64,000 bases of DNA from Yoonia sp035117555 (GCF_035117555.1 NZ_JAYKPK010000011.1:73340-137339); one strand, 5' to 3'; positions 34,415 through 43,182 are shown, numbered from the stretch's first letter. Program-made: numbers and translations. The notes: generated by a model not told the origin, from the letters alone.

Positions 34415-35819
34415 ATTTATGCGGCGCGCGACAGGGCAGACCGGGCTGCTGCGAAAAGCGCGATGTCAGCTTCGGCGTTTTGTGTGGCAAACCGATGGGG
34501 CCGGGACAGCCACCAGCCTGTTCGCCATCGTCGGCACATTGATGATCGGTGGGCTTGCTGTGGATCAGGCCAATGGCTGGCGCGTCAACACGCAGCTTCA
34601 GGTCGCCGCCGATGCCAGCGCGCTGGTCGCCGCGGCCCATATTTCTGACCCTGACCGCGCAAGGCAGATGGCCGTTGATCTGGCGGCGATCAATCTGGGC
34701 GGGTCAGATGCGTTGACGGCACAAGACATCACTTTCGGGACATGGGATCGTACAACCGACGAATTCATCGAAGGCGGGGTCGTGAATGCCGTTCGGGTCA
34801 ATGCGTCGCGTGGTGATCAACGGGGCAACGCGATCTCGACCCATTTTCTGAAATTCGTCGGGTTTGATTTTCTGGAAACCAATGTGACGGCAATCGCCGC
34901 CGCGGCCCAGGTACCCGGCGGTGGCCGGACCGCTGGATGCGAAGACGCGGCGTTCATTTCATCCGGTAATATTCAGACCGGGGGTGGCAACAACCTGCAA
35001 GGCGCCATCTGCATTCATGGCCAAAACGGCGTCGCCACAGGCGGTGGCGGCACGATGGGCCCGGATGTGCGTTTCTCGGCCGCCAATAGCAACCAGATAC
35101 AGATCAATGGCTATGAATCGGATGACGTTCCTGTCGAACAACTGATGGTCGAACGGTCAATGAGGCCGACGATCCTGCCCGAACTGGACCGGATGCGCAG
35201 TGAGCTCTGGGCCGCTCTTTGGACGGCCAACCCATCGACCTATAGTGGCGATCTGCTGCCTGATTTTGTCTTCAACGCGGATGGTTCGGCCAATGTCGTG
35301 CGCAAGAACGAAAGCTGGCAATTCAAGCAAGATGAACTGCAACCGAATACAATTTACGTGATCAATGGCGATGCCTCGTTTCCGGGATTGGTTGACACGT
35401 CGAACGTCGCGCTGGTCGCCAGCGGAGATATTCACGTTGGCGGTGGGTATAATCTGCAGTTTGACAAGGTGTTCTTCTTTGGGCGCAACCTGAGAATGTC
35501 AGGTGGCGTGACCTGGGGTCCGCGCGTCGACCCCTGTGGGCGCGATGACTATAGTGTTTACCTGTTTGGCACGGAAAGCCTGTCGCTGGGCGGTTGGGGT
35601 GGCGATAATGTCAACGGTGTCGTCGGCGCGGCGCCGAACTTTGTGCCCGGCGGTGCCATGAAGGGGTCAAACGTCTACTTTGAAAGCGGCAGCTCGACGT
35701 CTCTTGGCGGTGGTATGGATATCACTGGCTGTGACAAGCGTTTTAAATCCGAATATGCGATCGCCGAAATGGGCGTACCAGAAGACAGCAATGTCCGGGG
35801 ATCCTATCTGGCAAGATAG
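34404..35819 (+). CDS. TadG-like exported protein
   Basis: A 471-residue protein with the TadG N-terminus: a basic region, then DGAGTATSLFAIVGTLMIGG and AVDQANGWRVNTQLQVAADA SALVAA, the family's helix and following alanine-rich segment. The remainder is a glycine/asparagine-rich exported domain with repeated GGGNNLQ/GGGYNLQ motifs (around residues 195 and 350) that suggests a beta-rich surface protein. Start codons at 34404 and 34407 are both ATG. It is paired with the TadE-like gene and may be surface-exposed. Confidence 0.72.
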   Translation: MMDKFMRRATGQTGLLRKARCQLRRFVWQTDGAGTATSLFAIVGTLMIGGLAVDQANGWRVNTQLQVAADASALVAAAHISDPDRARQMAVDLAAINLGGSDALTAQDITFGTWDRTTDEFIEGGVVNAVRVNASRGDQRGNAISTHFLKFVGFDFLETNVTAIAAAAQVPGGGRTAGCEDAAFISSGNIQTGGGNNLQGAICIHGQNGVATGGGGTMGPDVRFSAANSNQIQINGYESDDVPVEQLMVERSMRPTILPELDRMRSELWAALWTANPSTYSGDLLPDFVFNADGSANVVRKNESWQFKQDELQPNTIYVINGDASFPGLVDTSNVALVASGDIHVGGGYNLQFDKVFFFGRNLRMSGGVTWGPRVDPCGRDDYSVYLFGTESLSLGGWGGDNVNGVVGAAPNFVPGGAMKGSNVYFESGSSTSLGGGMDITGCDKRFKSEYAIAEMGVPEDSNVRGSYLAR

Positions 35820-35876
35820 ACAGACGACAGACCCGTCATCTCTCTGCGTCAAAAAGCCCATCAGCATGCAGGTGTC

Positions 35877-35901
35877 GGAACACTTCTGTTGTCCACGCGT
35901 T
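35877..35901 (+). promoter_or_regulatory. EcfG-type (general stress) promoter candidate
   Basis: GGAAC (35877-35881), 16-bp spacer, CGTT (35898-35901): the full consensus of EcfG sigma-factor promoters. It ends 31 bp before the start of the general-stress-protein gene and points toward it. Confidence 0.65.
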
Positions 35902-35932
35902 TCCAGAGCAGGAAACTGAAAGGACAATTCAG

Positions 35933-36445
35933 ATGAATAATGATGAGATTGCCCAATTCTGGGAACGGCTGACAGCGATCAATGCAGGCTTTCTTGGCAC
36001 CAAAAGCGGGGCTGCCCGCATGGTGCCGATGTCGCATGCCTTGCGCGATGGTGATGCCACGATCTGGTTTATCACAGCGCGCGATACAGATCTGGCCGAA
36101 GCGGTTGAACATTCAGGCAGCGATGCCTCTTATGTTGTCGCGGAAAGCGGCAAGGGCCTCTACGCCGTTATCCACGGTCAGCTGGCGCAGAACAACGACC
36201 CCGCCCTGCGCGATGAATTGTGGTCGCCTGTTGCCGACAGCTGGTTCCAAGGCGGCAAGGATGATCCGCAGGTCTGCATTCTGGGATTGCGACCCGAGCG
36301 GGCTGAAATATGGCTGACCACGACATCGGGGCTGAGTTTTGCCTATAACATCGTTCGTGCGCAGGTGACTGGCAAACAGCCTGATATGGGGAGCCATGGC
36401 GAAGCATCCGGTGACGCATTGGCACAGTCGCGCGTCGCGCCATGA
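35933..36445 (+). CDS. general stress protein, FMN-binding split-barrel (pyridoxamine-phosphate-oxidase-like)
   Basis: A 170-residue protein of the general-stress-protein-26 type. It starts with a helical segment (EIAQFWERLTAI), then the split-barrel strands around ARMVPMSHAL, ATIWFITARDTDLAE and SYVVAESGKGLYAVIHGQL, with a late ADSWFQGGKDDPQVCILGL typical of this group. It probably binds FMN or a similar flavin; the enzymatic role is unknown. It heads a three-gene run with a deaminase (4-bp overlap) and a VOC protein. Confidence 0.82.
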   Translation: MNNDEIAQFWERLTAINAGFLGTKSGAARMVPMSHALRDGDATIWFITARDTDLAEAVEHSGSDASYVVAESGKGLYAVIHGQLAQNNDPALRDELWSPVADSWFQGGKDDPQVCILGLRPERAEIWLTTTSGLSFAYNIVRAQVTGKQPDMGSHGEASGDALAQSRVAP

Positions 36446-36927
36446 TGCCCGCCAATTTCAATCATGATGACCGGATTACAGGTCCCGAACATGCTGCTGT
36501 GGTGGACGCGATTGCGCGTGCCATAGCGGCGCAAAACGAATCCGGTAAATCCGGGATCGCTGCGACCGTATTGCACAACGGTCGCGTGGTGGCAGAGGCT
36601 GAAAACGAGGTGCATCTGCAATCAGATCCGACTCGACATGCCGAAATGGTCGCAATCCATCGGGCGGCACAGGCTCTTGATGCTACTGACCTGACCGGAT
36701 GCGTTCTGATCTCGACCCTGCAACCTTGCGAAATGTGCCTGTCCGCGATGCGCTTCGCGGGGATTGACCGCGTCGTCTTTGCCGCCACCAAGGCCCGTGT
36801 CGCGCCGAAGTACTTCGTCTTTCCGCATCTGGAAATCGCGGATTTCCAGCGCGGCGGCGACTTCGATGCCATCGGTGGCATTTGCGAGAACCGCATCCTG
36901 CACCTCTATGCGACGGGTGACGAATAG
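36442..36927 (+). CDS. nucleoside/nucleobase deaminase (CMP/dCMP deaminase fold)
   Basis: Zinc-dependent deaminase of 161 residues. The catalytic HAEMVAIHRAAQ and the zinc-binding PCEMCLSAM are intact. The fold and length fit guanine-deaminase or tRNA-adenosine-deaminase relatives, but the lack of essential-gene context and its stress-linked position favour a nucleobase or small-molecule role. It overlaps the preceding gene by 4 bp and is followed 3 bp later by a VOC protein. Confidence 0.82.
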   Translation: MMPANFNHDDRITGPEHAAVVDAIARAIAAQNESGKSGIAATVLHNGRVVAEAENEVHLQSDPTRHAEMVAIHRAAQALDATDLTGCVLISTLQPCEMCLSAMRFAGIDRVVFAATKARVAPKYFVFPHLEIADFQRGGDFDAIGGICENRILHLYATGDE

Positions 36928-36930
36928 ATC

Positions 36931-37350
36931 ATGCCACAGCTTTTATCGATCCTGGAAACGGCCCTTTATGTCGCCGAACTGGACCGGGCGGCCAGTTTTT
37001 ATGAAGGCGTGATGGGGCTGCCCGCGCCGCTGCATGCAGATGACCGGATGCGCGCCTATAGCGTCAATCAGCAAAGCGTTCTTTTGCTGTTCATCCGGGG
37101 CGGCACGACAGAACCCGTCCAGACCGGAGGTGGCCTGATCCCGCCACATGATGCATCGGGACAAATCCACATGGCCTTTGCAATTGCACCTGACACCCTG
37201 GACGCATGGCGCGCGCAACTGGCACAGCATGATGTCCTAATCGAAGGGACGTCAGACTGGAAACGCGGCGGCCATAGCCTGTATTTCCGCGACCCTGATG
37301 GCAATCTGCTGGAACTCGCCACGACACCCGGCCTTTGGGAAGGGTTCTGA
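36931..37350 (+). CDS. VOC-superfamily (glyoxalase/bleomycin-resistance-like) protein
   Basis: A 139-residue vicinal-oxygen-chelate protein. The pattern ETALYVAELDRAASFYEGVM is the standard N-terminal beta-alpha unit, and HSLYFRDPDGNLLELAT the C-terminal strand with the metal-ligand glutamate. These proteins act as glyoxalases, dioxygenases or resistance proteins; the specific role is unknown. It is the third gene of the stress-linked run. Confidence 0.82.
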   Translation: MPQLLSILETALYVAELDRAASFYEGVMGLPAPLHADDRMRAYSVNQQSVLLLFIRGGTTEPVQTGGGLIPPHDASGQIHMAFAIAPDTLDAWRAQLAQHDVLIEGTSDWKRGGHSLYFRDPDGNLLELATTPGLWEGF

Positions 37351-37370
37351 GACTCCGGCACCATATCACC

Positions 37371-37396
37371 GGAACGAAACCCGCAACCGGCACGTT
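37371..37396 (+). promoter_or_regulatory. EcfG-type promoter candidate before the four-gene cluster
   Basis: GGAAC (37371-37375), 17-bp spacer, CGTT (37393-37396), 99 bp upstream of the glycosyltransferase start and in the right orientation. It suggests stress-dependent transcription of the cluster 37496-41112. Confidence 0.6.
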
Positions 37397-37495
37397 CATC
37401 AGTTATCTTCCGGCTTTTTCAATCTGCGGCGCACAACCGTCCCGCATCGAACAGGAATGAAACGTGATGTCTGCTCTCTCTCACGGCGGTCGGCT

Positions 37496-38695
37496 ATGAC
37501 GCCGATTTCCCAAGCCACCGCTGCCAACATCGACGCGCGGCGCGGTCTGCCGCGGGCGAAGGTCAGGCCGCTGGCGGCGATCAGCCTGTCTCATATGCTG
37601 ATGACACAACACGCCGTTCTGCGCTGCGGCGATTTCGACCAGCCCCCGCGGATCGTCATTGCCATACCGGTTTGCAACGAAAGCGAACGGATCACGGCCT
37701 GTGTCGGTGCGCTGGCGCAGACACTGGCGGATTACCCGCAATCGGGCATCGTCTTGATGGTCAACAATTCCGCTGACGCGTCAGCAGTGACGGCATTCCG
37801 CGCGATGCAGGCGCTGGGCCTGACCGGCATCGTCGTTGATGCAACTTTCGGGGCAGAGATTGCGACCGCAGGCTGGGCCCGCCGCATGGCGCTGGAGATT
37901 GCTGCGGGCTGGGCGCATCCTGATGCCGTTCTGATGACCACCGATGCCGACAGCCGTGTCGCACCAGACTGGGCCGAGGCCAATCTTGATCTGCTGGCCC
38001 AAGGGGCGCATCTGGTGTGTGGCCGCATCGCGGCTGATCCGGTCGAGGCAGCGCGTCTGCCCAAGAGCATCGCGCAATCCGACGCGCTGGAAAGCACCTA
38101 TACCGCATTGTCAATTGAGCTTGATGCAAGGCTTGATCCCCGCCCGCATAACCCTTGGCCGCACCACGGGCTTGCGTCGGGTGCAAGCCTCGCCATACGC
38201 GCGGCGGATTACCGTGCGATCGGTGGGATGCCACCGTTGCCCTGCAGCGAAGACCGCGCCTTTGCTGCCCTCGTCGAACGCCACGACCTTTGCGTCCGGC
38301 ACAGCGATGCACCGCTGGTCACCGTGTCGTGCAGGCTGGACGGACGGGCCTGTGGCGGTATGGCTGATGCCATCACAGCACGCATCGCGGACCAGAACAG
38401 TTTTGCCGATCAAAGATTGCTGCCTGCCGAAATCACCGCGCGACGCGCGATGCTGCGCAAGGCTTTGCGCGCGGCGTGGGAGACCAAGGGAGATATTGGC
38501 AGGCTGCTGTGTGATTTTGACGTTACATACAAAAAAACGCAGAAAAAGCACGCTGACAAAACCTTTGGTGCTTTTTGGGCCAGTATTGAAGACAGCACCA
38601 AAACACTGTCAGCCCTCCGTATGCGGCCAAGCGATCTGGCCCGCGAACTACCGGCTTTGCGTCAGCTTGTTGCCCAAGCGCGGCTTGCGCCATGA
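37496..38695 (+). CDS. family 2-like glycosyltransferase
   Basis: GT-A glycosyltransferase of 399 residues. The nucleotide-sugar binding start is RIVIAIPVCNESERI (about residues 57-71) and the metal/DxD region is VLMTTDADSRVAPDW. A later GGMPPLPCSEDRAFAALVER supplies the catalytic-base-like ED. No membrane helices are obvious, so it is likely cytosolic. The in-frame upstream extension to 37298 overlaps the VOC gene and is rejected. It heads a four-gene run whose members all overlap by 1-14 bp, implying one pathway. Confidence 0.82.
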   Translation: MTPISQATAANIDARRGLPRAKVRPLAAISLSHMLMTQHAVLRCGDFDQPPRIVIAIPVCNESERITACVGALAQTLADYPQSGIVLMVNNSADASAVTAFRAMQALGLTGIVVDATFGAEIATAGWARRMALEIAAGWAHPDAVLMTTDADSRVAPDWAEANLDLLAQGAHLVCGRIAADPVEAARLPKSIAQSDALESTYTALSIELDARLDPRPHNPWPHHGLASGASLAIRAADYRAIGGMPPLPCSEDRAFAALVERHDLCVRHSDAPLVTVSCRLDGRACGGMADAITARIADQNSFADQRLLPAEITARRAMLRKALRAAWETKGDIGRLLCDFDVTYKKTQKKHADKTFGAFWASIEDSTKTLSALRMRPSDLARELPALRQLVAQARLAP

Positions 38696-39825
38696 AGCTG
38701 GCATCCTTTTCCACCGCCCCCGACAGCGTTGCAGCGCTGCGCGCGATTATCCCACGGATCACCGCCCGCGCGGCGGCGGCAGACAAAGGCGAAACGACAT
38801 TGTCGGCCGATATCGACGATCTGCACAACGCGGGATTGCTGCAAGCGCCGCTTTCGGTGGCGTTAGGTGGTTGCGGATTGTGCTGGCAGGCCGGTGCTGT
38901 GGCCGATGGCGTAGATGTGCTGCGGCTGCTCGGACGAGCCAATCTGGCCGTCGCGCGCCTGTTTGAAGGGCATGTGAACGCGGTCAAACTGGTGATGCTC
39001 TATGGCGAACCGGACACCCAAGCCTGCATCGCGCGTGCCTTGCGCGGCGGCGCATTGATGGGCGTCTGGGGGGCGGATGGCGCGCGGCCTGTGACATTCC
39101 GGATCGACGCTGATCGTGTGCTGCTGGACGGGCAAAAACGGTTTGCTTCTGGCCTGGGGCTTGTGTCGCTTGCGGTGCTAAGCGGCAAGACCGCCGATGG
39201 CGCCACCCGGCTCGTTGTGGCACCGGCAGACGATCCTTCCCGTTGCGACGCGACACCCTGGCAGGTCAGCGGCATGCGCGCCACCGCATCGGGGGATTTC
39301 GATGCTTCCGGTCTGACGCTGGCCCATACCGCGATCCTTGGCGGGCCGGATGAGTACCACCGCGAGCCGCATTTTCATGGCGGCGTCTGGCGTTATGCGG
39401 CGGCCCAGCTTGGCGGATTCGAAGCCTTGGTCGAAGAGATGCGCAGCACTCTTGCCGCCCAGAACCGGCTTTCGGACCCGCATCAGGCGGCACGTTTTGC
39501 GCGGGGGGTGATGGCCTGTGAAACCGCGCGGCTTTGGGTCGGCAAAGCGGCACAAGCGGTCGAGATGCCGGGCGCGCGGGCCAGCACGGCGACCCAGTCC
39601 GTCCTTGCCCGGCTGGTCGTCGAACATGCTGCAACAGAAACCATGGCAGAGATGGACCGCGCGCTTGGCACGGTGTCATTCTTTGCTGGCCACCCTGTTG
39701 AACGGATCCGCCGTGATCTGTCGTTCTATTTGCGCCAAGCAGCCCCAGACGCTGCCTTGCATCGCGCGGCGATGGCGCTGGCGGATCATGACAGTCCGGT
39801 CGGCGATTTCTGGGCGACGAATTGA
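38692..39825 (+). CDS. acyl-CoA-dehydrogenase-fold flavoprotein
   Basis: A 377-residue protein with the ACAD layout: helical N-terminal domain with DLHNAGLLQAPLSVALGGCG, a central beta part (TFRIDADRVLLDGQKRFASG) and a helical C-terminal domain. The usual catalytic glutamate of the YEGT or mid-domain type is not apparent. The end FYLRQAAPDAALHRAAMAL resembles the C-terminus of ACAD-fold flavin monooxygenases (DszC/HsaA type), so an oxygenase or N-/C-hydroxylase role is possible. Start overlaps the glycosyltransferase stop by 4 bp. Confidence 0.75.
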   Translation: MKLASFSTAPDSVAALRAIIPRITARAAAADKGETTLSADIDDLHNAGLLQAPLSVALGGCGLCWQAGAVADGVDVLRLLGRANLAVARLFEGHVNAVKLVMLYGEPDTQACIARALRGGALMGVWGADGARPVTFRIDADRVLLDGQKRFASGLGLVSLAVLSGKTADGATRLVVAPADDPSRCDATPWQVSGMRATASGDFDASGLTLAHTAILGGPDEYHREPHFHGGVWRYAAAQLGGFEALVEEMRSTLAAQNRLSDPHQAARFARGVMACETARLWVGKAAQAVEMPGARASTATQSVLARLVVEHAATETMAEMDRALGTVSFFAGHPVERIRRDLSFYLRQAAPDAALHRAAMALADHDSPVGDFWATN

Positions 39826-40553
39826 TGTTCCGGCTGAGTGAAGTGATGATCCGCGCCGCAACCGCACCTTTCGCGGAACTTGATGAGATTATCGGCACCG
39901 GCGGCCTTGTGGTGCTTGCACCGCATCCCGATGACGAAAGCCTTGGGTGTGGCGGATTGCTCTGCGCTGCGGCACAGGCCGGGCGGAATGTGGCGGTCAT
40001 GGTGGTCACCGACGGGCGCCTGTCGCATCCGTCATCGCCTAGCGTGGATGCTGATGCGCTGGCCCAGATACGCACGGCGGAACTGCGCGATGCGGTCAAG
40101 ACCCTGCACCCTGATATCAGGCTCCACGATCTTGGCTTTCATGATTGCGGCGTGTCTGACACGCCGCCCGGCTCTGACGCCGCGGTTGAGGCGATTCTGG
40201 CGGCAATTGACGCGATCGGTGCGACGGCCCTGTTCACGACATGGCGTGGCGATCCGCATCAGGACCATGTCGCCACGGCGGCCCTTGCACGGCAGGCAGC
40301 GGCAGAGCGCCCGGATGTCAGACTCTGGAGCTATCCGATCTGGGGCAGATTTACCGAAACGGAAATTCCACTGCCCGCAATGATACTGCAGTTTGACACT
40401 GCACCGCATCAGGTTACGAAAACCGCAGCCATCGCCTGTCACCGCAGCCAGATGACAAGATTGATCGCTGACGACCCCCAAGGTTTCATGATGTCCCCGG
40501 CGATGCAGATGCATTTTATTGACCATCCGGAGGTGTTCCTTGCCGACGCCTGA
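39825..40553 (+). CDS. PIG-L family deacetylase
   Basis: Zinc-dependent N-deacetylase of the PIG-L/MshB/LmbE type, 242 residues. The metal and catalytic motif APHPDDESLGCGG is at residues 32-44 (His34, Asp36, Asp37) and the second metal histidine is in GDPHQDHVATA (His145/His148). Known members remove acetyl groups from GlcNAc-containing lipids or thiols. The start overlaps the flavoprotein stop by one base; its end overlaps the methyltransferase start. Related genomes are said to fuse these two functions, a point to verify by search. Confidence 0.88.
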   Translation: MFRLSEVMIRAATAPFAELDEIIGTGGLVVLAPHPDDESLGCGGLLCAAAQAGRNVAVMVVTDGRLSHPSSPSVDADALAQIRTAELRDAVKTLHPDIRLHDLGFHDCGVSDTPPGSDAAVEAILAAIDAIGATALFTTWRGDPHQDHVATAALARQAAAERPDVRLWSYPIWGRFTETEIPLPAMILQFDTAPHQVTKTAAIACHRSQMTRLIADDPQGFMMSPAMQMHFIDHPEVFLADA

Positions 40554-41112
40554 CGTCAGTGCCCATCTGGCAGCGCTTTATGCGTCAGCAGAAGATCCCT
40601 GGAACACCCATGCGAGCCCCTATGAACAGGGAAAATTTGCGCAGACCGCTGCCAGCCTGCCCCGCGCGCGCTATCGCTGCGGGCTGGAGGTGGGATGCGG
40701 CGCAGGCGCGCTGACCGCCCATCTTGCACCGCGTTGCGATCATCTGATCGCGATGGATTGCACGGCAGACGCGCTTGTCACTGCACGCGCACGCACGATT
40801 TTTCCGCATGTGGATTTCATTCAGGGCGCCGCCCCTGCCGATTGGCCCGCCCAGCGCCTAGATGTCGTGATCCTGTCCGAAGTCCTGTATTTCCTGAGCG
40901 ACGATGAAAATGCCGGTCTCGCTGTGCGGATCAAGGAAGATTGCGCGCCCGACTGTGACATTATTCTGGTGAACTGGCTGGGTGATACGGGCGGTGCGAT
41001 CAAAGGTGCTGCCGCTGCCGACCGGCTGACGGCCAGGCTGGCAGACCGATGCCAGACCATCACATCGCAGGCCCTCGACGGTTTCCGCATCGACGTGCTG
41101 CGGCAAGGCTGA
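40540..41112 (+). CDS. NodS-like SAM-dependent methyltransferase
   Basis: A 190-residue class I methyltransferase. The lead segment SAEDPWNTHASPYEQGKF and LEVGCGAGALTAHLAPRC (about residues 49-66) match the NodS family, which N-methylates deacetylated chito-oligosaccharides. Further motifs are LIAMDCTADAL and LDVVILSEVLYFLSD. I chose the TTG at 40540 because GGAGG precedes it by 6 nt inside the PIG-L gene. Paired with a deacetylase, N-methylation of the freed amine is the simplest hypothesis. Confidence 0.82.
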   Translation: MPTPDVSAHLAALYASAEDPWNTHASPYEQGKFAQTAASLPRARYRCGLEVGCGAGALTAHLAPRCDHLIAMDCTADALVTARARTIFPHVDFIQGAAPADWPAQRLDVVILSEVLYFLSDDENAGLAVRIKEDCAPDCDIILVNWLGDTGGAIKGAAAADRLTARLADRCQTITSQALDGFRIDVLRQG

Positions 41113-41139
41113 AAGCCGCCGATCCATACGAACAGCTTT

Positions 41140-41164
41140 GGAACGGCTCAACAGCCAGCGTGTT
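41140..41164 (+). promoter_or_regulatory. EcfG-type promoter candidate before the DUF883 operon
   Basis: GGAAC (41140-41144), 17-bp spacer, GTT (41162-41164), about 100 bp before the start at 41265. The -10 lacks the leading C but otherwise fits. Confidence 0.55.
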
Positions 41165-41264
41165 GTTAGGGCAGGACGCGCAAGCGTCAGAACACTGAAC
41201 CATGCAGCGGTCCAATCCTCTTGAACCAACCCGCCGCACTTCTATTGCCGGAAAGGCCAAACCA

Positions 41265-41789
41265 ATGACAAACGAACAAAATACGAAGTCTTCTTTCCAT
41301 CAGGAAGGCGCTGAATCGACTGTCGGCAGCGTTGCCTCAGACATCAAAAATGCGGCATCGCACAAGTTTGATGAAGCCGTCACCGAGGTGCGCGCCAAGG
41401 CCGATCATGCGAAATCTGACGTCGCCGGTGAGGTCAAAGGTGTCGCCGATGCCCTACGCCGCGCCTCTGATGAATTGCGCAGCGGGTCCGCGCAGGAACG
41501 CACGCTGGGTCAGATTTCCAGCAGTCTTGCCGATGCGTCCGACCAGATCCGCGACAAGGATTTCGGCGAAATGGTCCAGATGGCCAGCAAAGTAGCGCGC
41601 GATAACCCTATCCTGTTTCTGAGCGGCGCAGCCCTGCTCGGCTTCGCGGCCAGCCGCTTTGCCAAGGCATCGCGCGATCACGCGGATGGATCGTCTGATC
41701 GCGACTATGCCGGAAAAAAGGCGCAGGTGAATACATTCGTGGATGAAGGTAACCCCAACGCCCATCCGATGCCGACAGTGCCATCATGA
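41265..41789 (+). CDS. DUF883/ElaB-YqjD-like membrane-anchored stress protein
   Basis: A 174-residue protein with a long charged helical N-terminus (VASDIKNAASHKFDEAVTEV, then ADHAKSDVAGEVKGVADALR) and one C-terminal membrane segment (NPILFLSGAALLGFAASRFA). This resembles the ribosome-binding stress proteins ElaB/YqjD. The ATG at 41265 is preferred to an in-frame start at 41202. It leads a coupled run with a holin-fold protein and a DUF3618 protein, the usual YqjD-YqjE-like arrangement. Confidence 0.78.
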   Translation: MTNEQNTKSSFHQEGAESTVGSVASDIKNAASHKFDEAVTEVRAKADHAKSDVAGEVKGVADALRRASDELRSGSAQERTLGQISSSLADASDQIRDKDFGEMVQMASKVARDNPILFLSGAALLGFAASRFAKASRDHADGSSDRDYAGKKAQVNTFVDEGNPNAHPMPTVPS

Positions 41790-42184
41790 TCAATGAAAAT
41801 CCAAAATCCACGGGCGAGATGATGTCGGCGATCATGACCAATGTCGGCAATCTTGTCCGCAATGAGGCCGATCTTGCCCGTGCTGAAGTTGCCGAAAGCT
41901 TCAAGAAGGCCGGGGCGTCCGTCGCGGCGATGGGTGTCGCATTCGTCCTTGCGATCACAGGTCTGAACGTCGCGGCGGCATCGCTTGTCGCTTTCGCCAT
42001 TTGGGCCGGAGTGCCCCCGCATTGGGCACCTGCTGTCGTCGGCGTGGGGTTTCTTGTGATCGCGCTGATCGTCTTTGCCACCGCCAAGTCAAAACTTCAC
42101 CAGATCGGCTTTGTGCCGACCCGAACCGCACGCAACGTCCAACGCGATGCAGCGGCCATAAAGGAAACATTCCATGACAAGTAA
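41786..42184 (+). CDS. phage-holin-superfamily (DUF1469/YqjE-like) membrane protein
   Basis: A 132-residue protein with an amphipathic N-terminus (LVRNEADLARAEVAESFKKA) and two membrane helices (VAAMGVAFVLAITGLNVAAA and AVVGVGFLVIALIVFATA). Chromosomal members accompany ElaB/YqjD-like genes and are not lysis holins. It overlaps the upstream gene by 4 bp and the downstream gene by 11 bp. Confidence 0.8.
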   Translation: MINENPKSTGEMMSAIMTNVGNLVRNEADLARAEVAESFKKAGASVAAMGVAFVLAITGLNVAAASLVAFAIWAGVPPHWAPAVVGVGFLVIALIVFATAKSKLHQIGFVPTRTARNVQRDAAAIKETFHDK

Positions 42185-43115
42185 TACACGCACCGCAGAT
42201 GAGATTGAACGCGACATCAGCAATGAACGCGCCGCACTCAGCGAGACGATCAATGACCTGCAGGACAAGTTTTCTGTCAATGCCATCGTCAATGATCTGA
42301 GCAATATGGTCCGCACGCAGGGCGGTGAACTGGGGCGGACGATCTCGGATACCGTTGCCCGCAATCCGACCGCGGTCGTCATGACCACAGTCGGCCTTGC
42401 TTGGCTGTTTCTGGGACAGGGGCGCAAGGCCACACCGCAACATCAGACCAAGTCGCAATACGATTGGTACGACACAGGCCGGGCCCGCAATCATGCCGAT
42501 GACCAAGATCATACCGCCCGCCGTCAGGCGGGGTCTGCGACGACGTCTGGGAATGTGATGGACAAGATCCGCGCCTCTGCCGCGCGCGTCGGTGTCGCCG
42601 CCTCTGACCTGACAGAACGGTTGTCGCATGGTCTTGAAGACCTGTCCGAAGATGCAAAATCCCGCGTGCTGGCCGCGCGCCATGCCGCATTCGAGGCACG
42701 TCAGTCGTCGCAGGAAGCGATGAAGAAGGGCAGCCGTGCCGCGTCGGGTTTCTTTGACGACCAACCGCTTGTCGTGGGGGCCTTGGCCGTTGCCGCAGGT
42801 GCCGCGATCGGTGGTCTTTTGCCGCATACCAGGATCGAAGATGACACGATGGGTGCCGCCAGTGATCAGCTTTATGCCGATGCGCAGGCGCTTTACCGCG
42901 ACGAACGCGCCAAGGCGATGGCGGCTGCCAAAGTCGCTGTCAGCGATGTCAAAGACGAGATCAAGGATGTTGGCGCCGACCTCGAAGGTTTGCTGCCTGA
43001 GGACAAAAACATCGGAGATGTCATCGCGGATCGCACCGCAGATGCTGCCAAACGGGTGATCGGTCATGCGACCGAGGCTACGGGCGGCAAAGCCAAAGGC
43101 GAAACACAGGCCTGA
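42174..43115 (+). CDS. DUF3618 membrane-associated protein
   Basis: A 313-residue protein. Its N-terminal DUF3618 unit (ADEIERDISNERAALSETIN) leads to a short hydrophobic segment (PTAVVMTTVGLAWLFLG). After a charged linker come two helical regions and a second membrane segment near PLVVGALAVAAGAAIGGLLP, then a helical tail. Function is unknown. It is the third gene of the DUF883-holin-DUF3618 set and is followed by a strong terminator. Confidence 0.8.
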   Translation: MTSNTRTADEIERDISNERAALSETINDLQDKFSVNAIVNDLSNMVRTQGGELGRTISDTVARNPTAVVMTTVGLAWLFLGQGRKATPQHQTKSQYDWYDTGRARNHADDQDHTARRQAGSATTSGNVMDKIRASAARVGVAASDLTERLSHGLEDLSEDAKSRVLAARHAAFEARQSSQEAMKKGSRAASGFFDDQPLVVGALAVAAGAAIGGLLPHTRIEDDTMGAASDQLYADAQALYRDERAKAMAAAKVAVSDVKDEIKDVGADLEGLLPEDKNIGDVIADRTADAAKRVIGHATEATGGKAKGETQA

Positions 43116-43122
43116 CAATCGC

Positions 43123-43148
43123 AAGGGCGGGCCATCAGGCCCGCCCTT
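43123..43148 (+). terminator. strong hairpin after the DUF3618 gene
   Basis: AAGGGCGGGCC and GGCCCGCCCTT form an 11-bp perfect stem with an ATCA loop, 8 bp after the stop codon, followed by CGTTCCTTT. It probably ends the DUF883 operon or limits read-through into the catalase gene 35 bp beyond. Confidence 0.75.
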
Positions 43149-43182
43149 CGTTCCTTTACACCCTGCACCAAAGGATATCGCC

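Noticed and set aside
41786..42184. Prophage holin
   Set aside because: The holin-fold protein sits in an ElaB/YqjD-like stress set with no other phage genes nearby.
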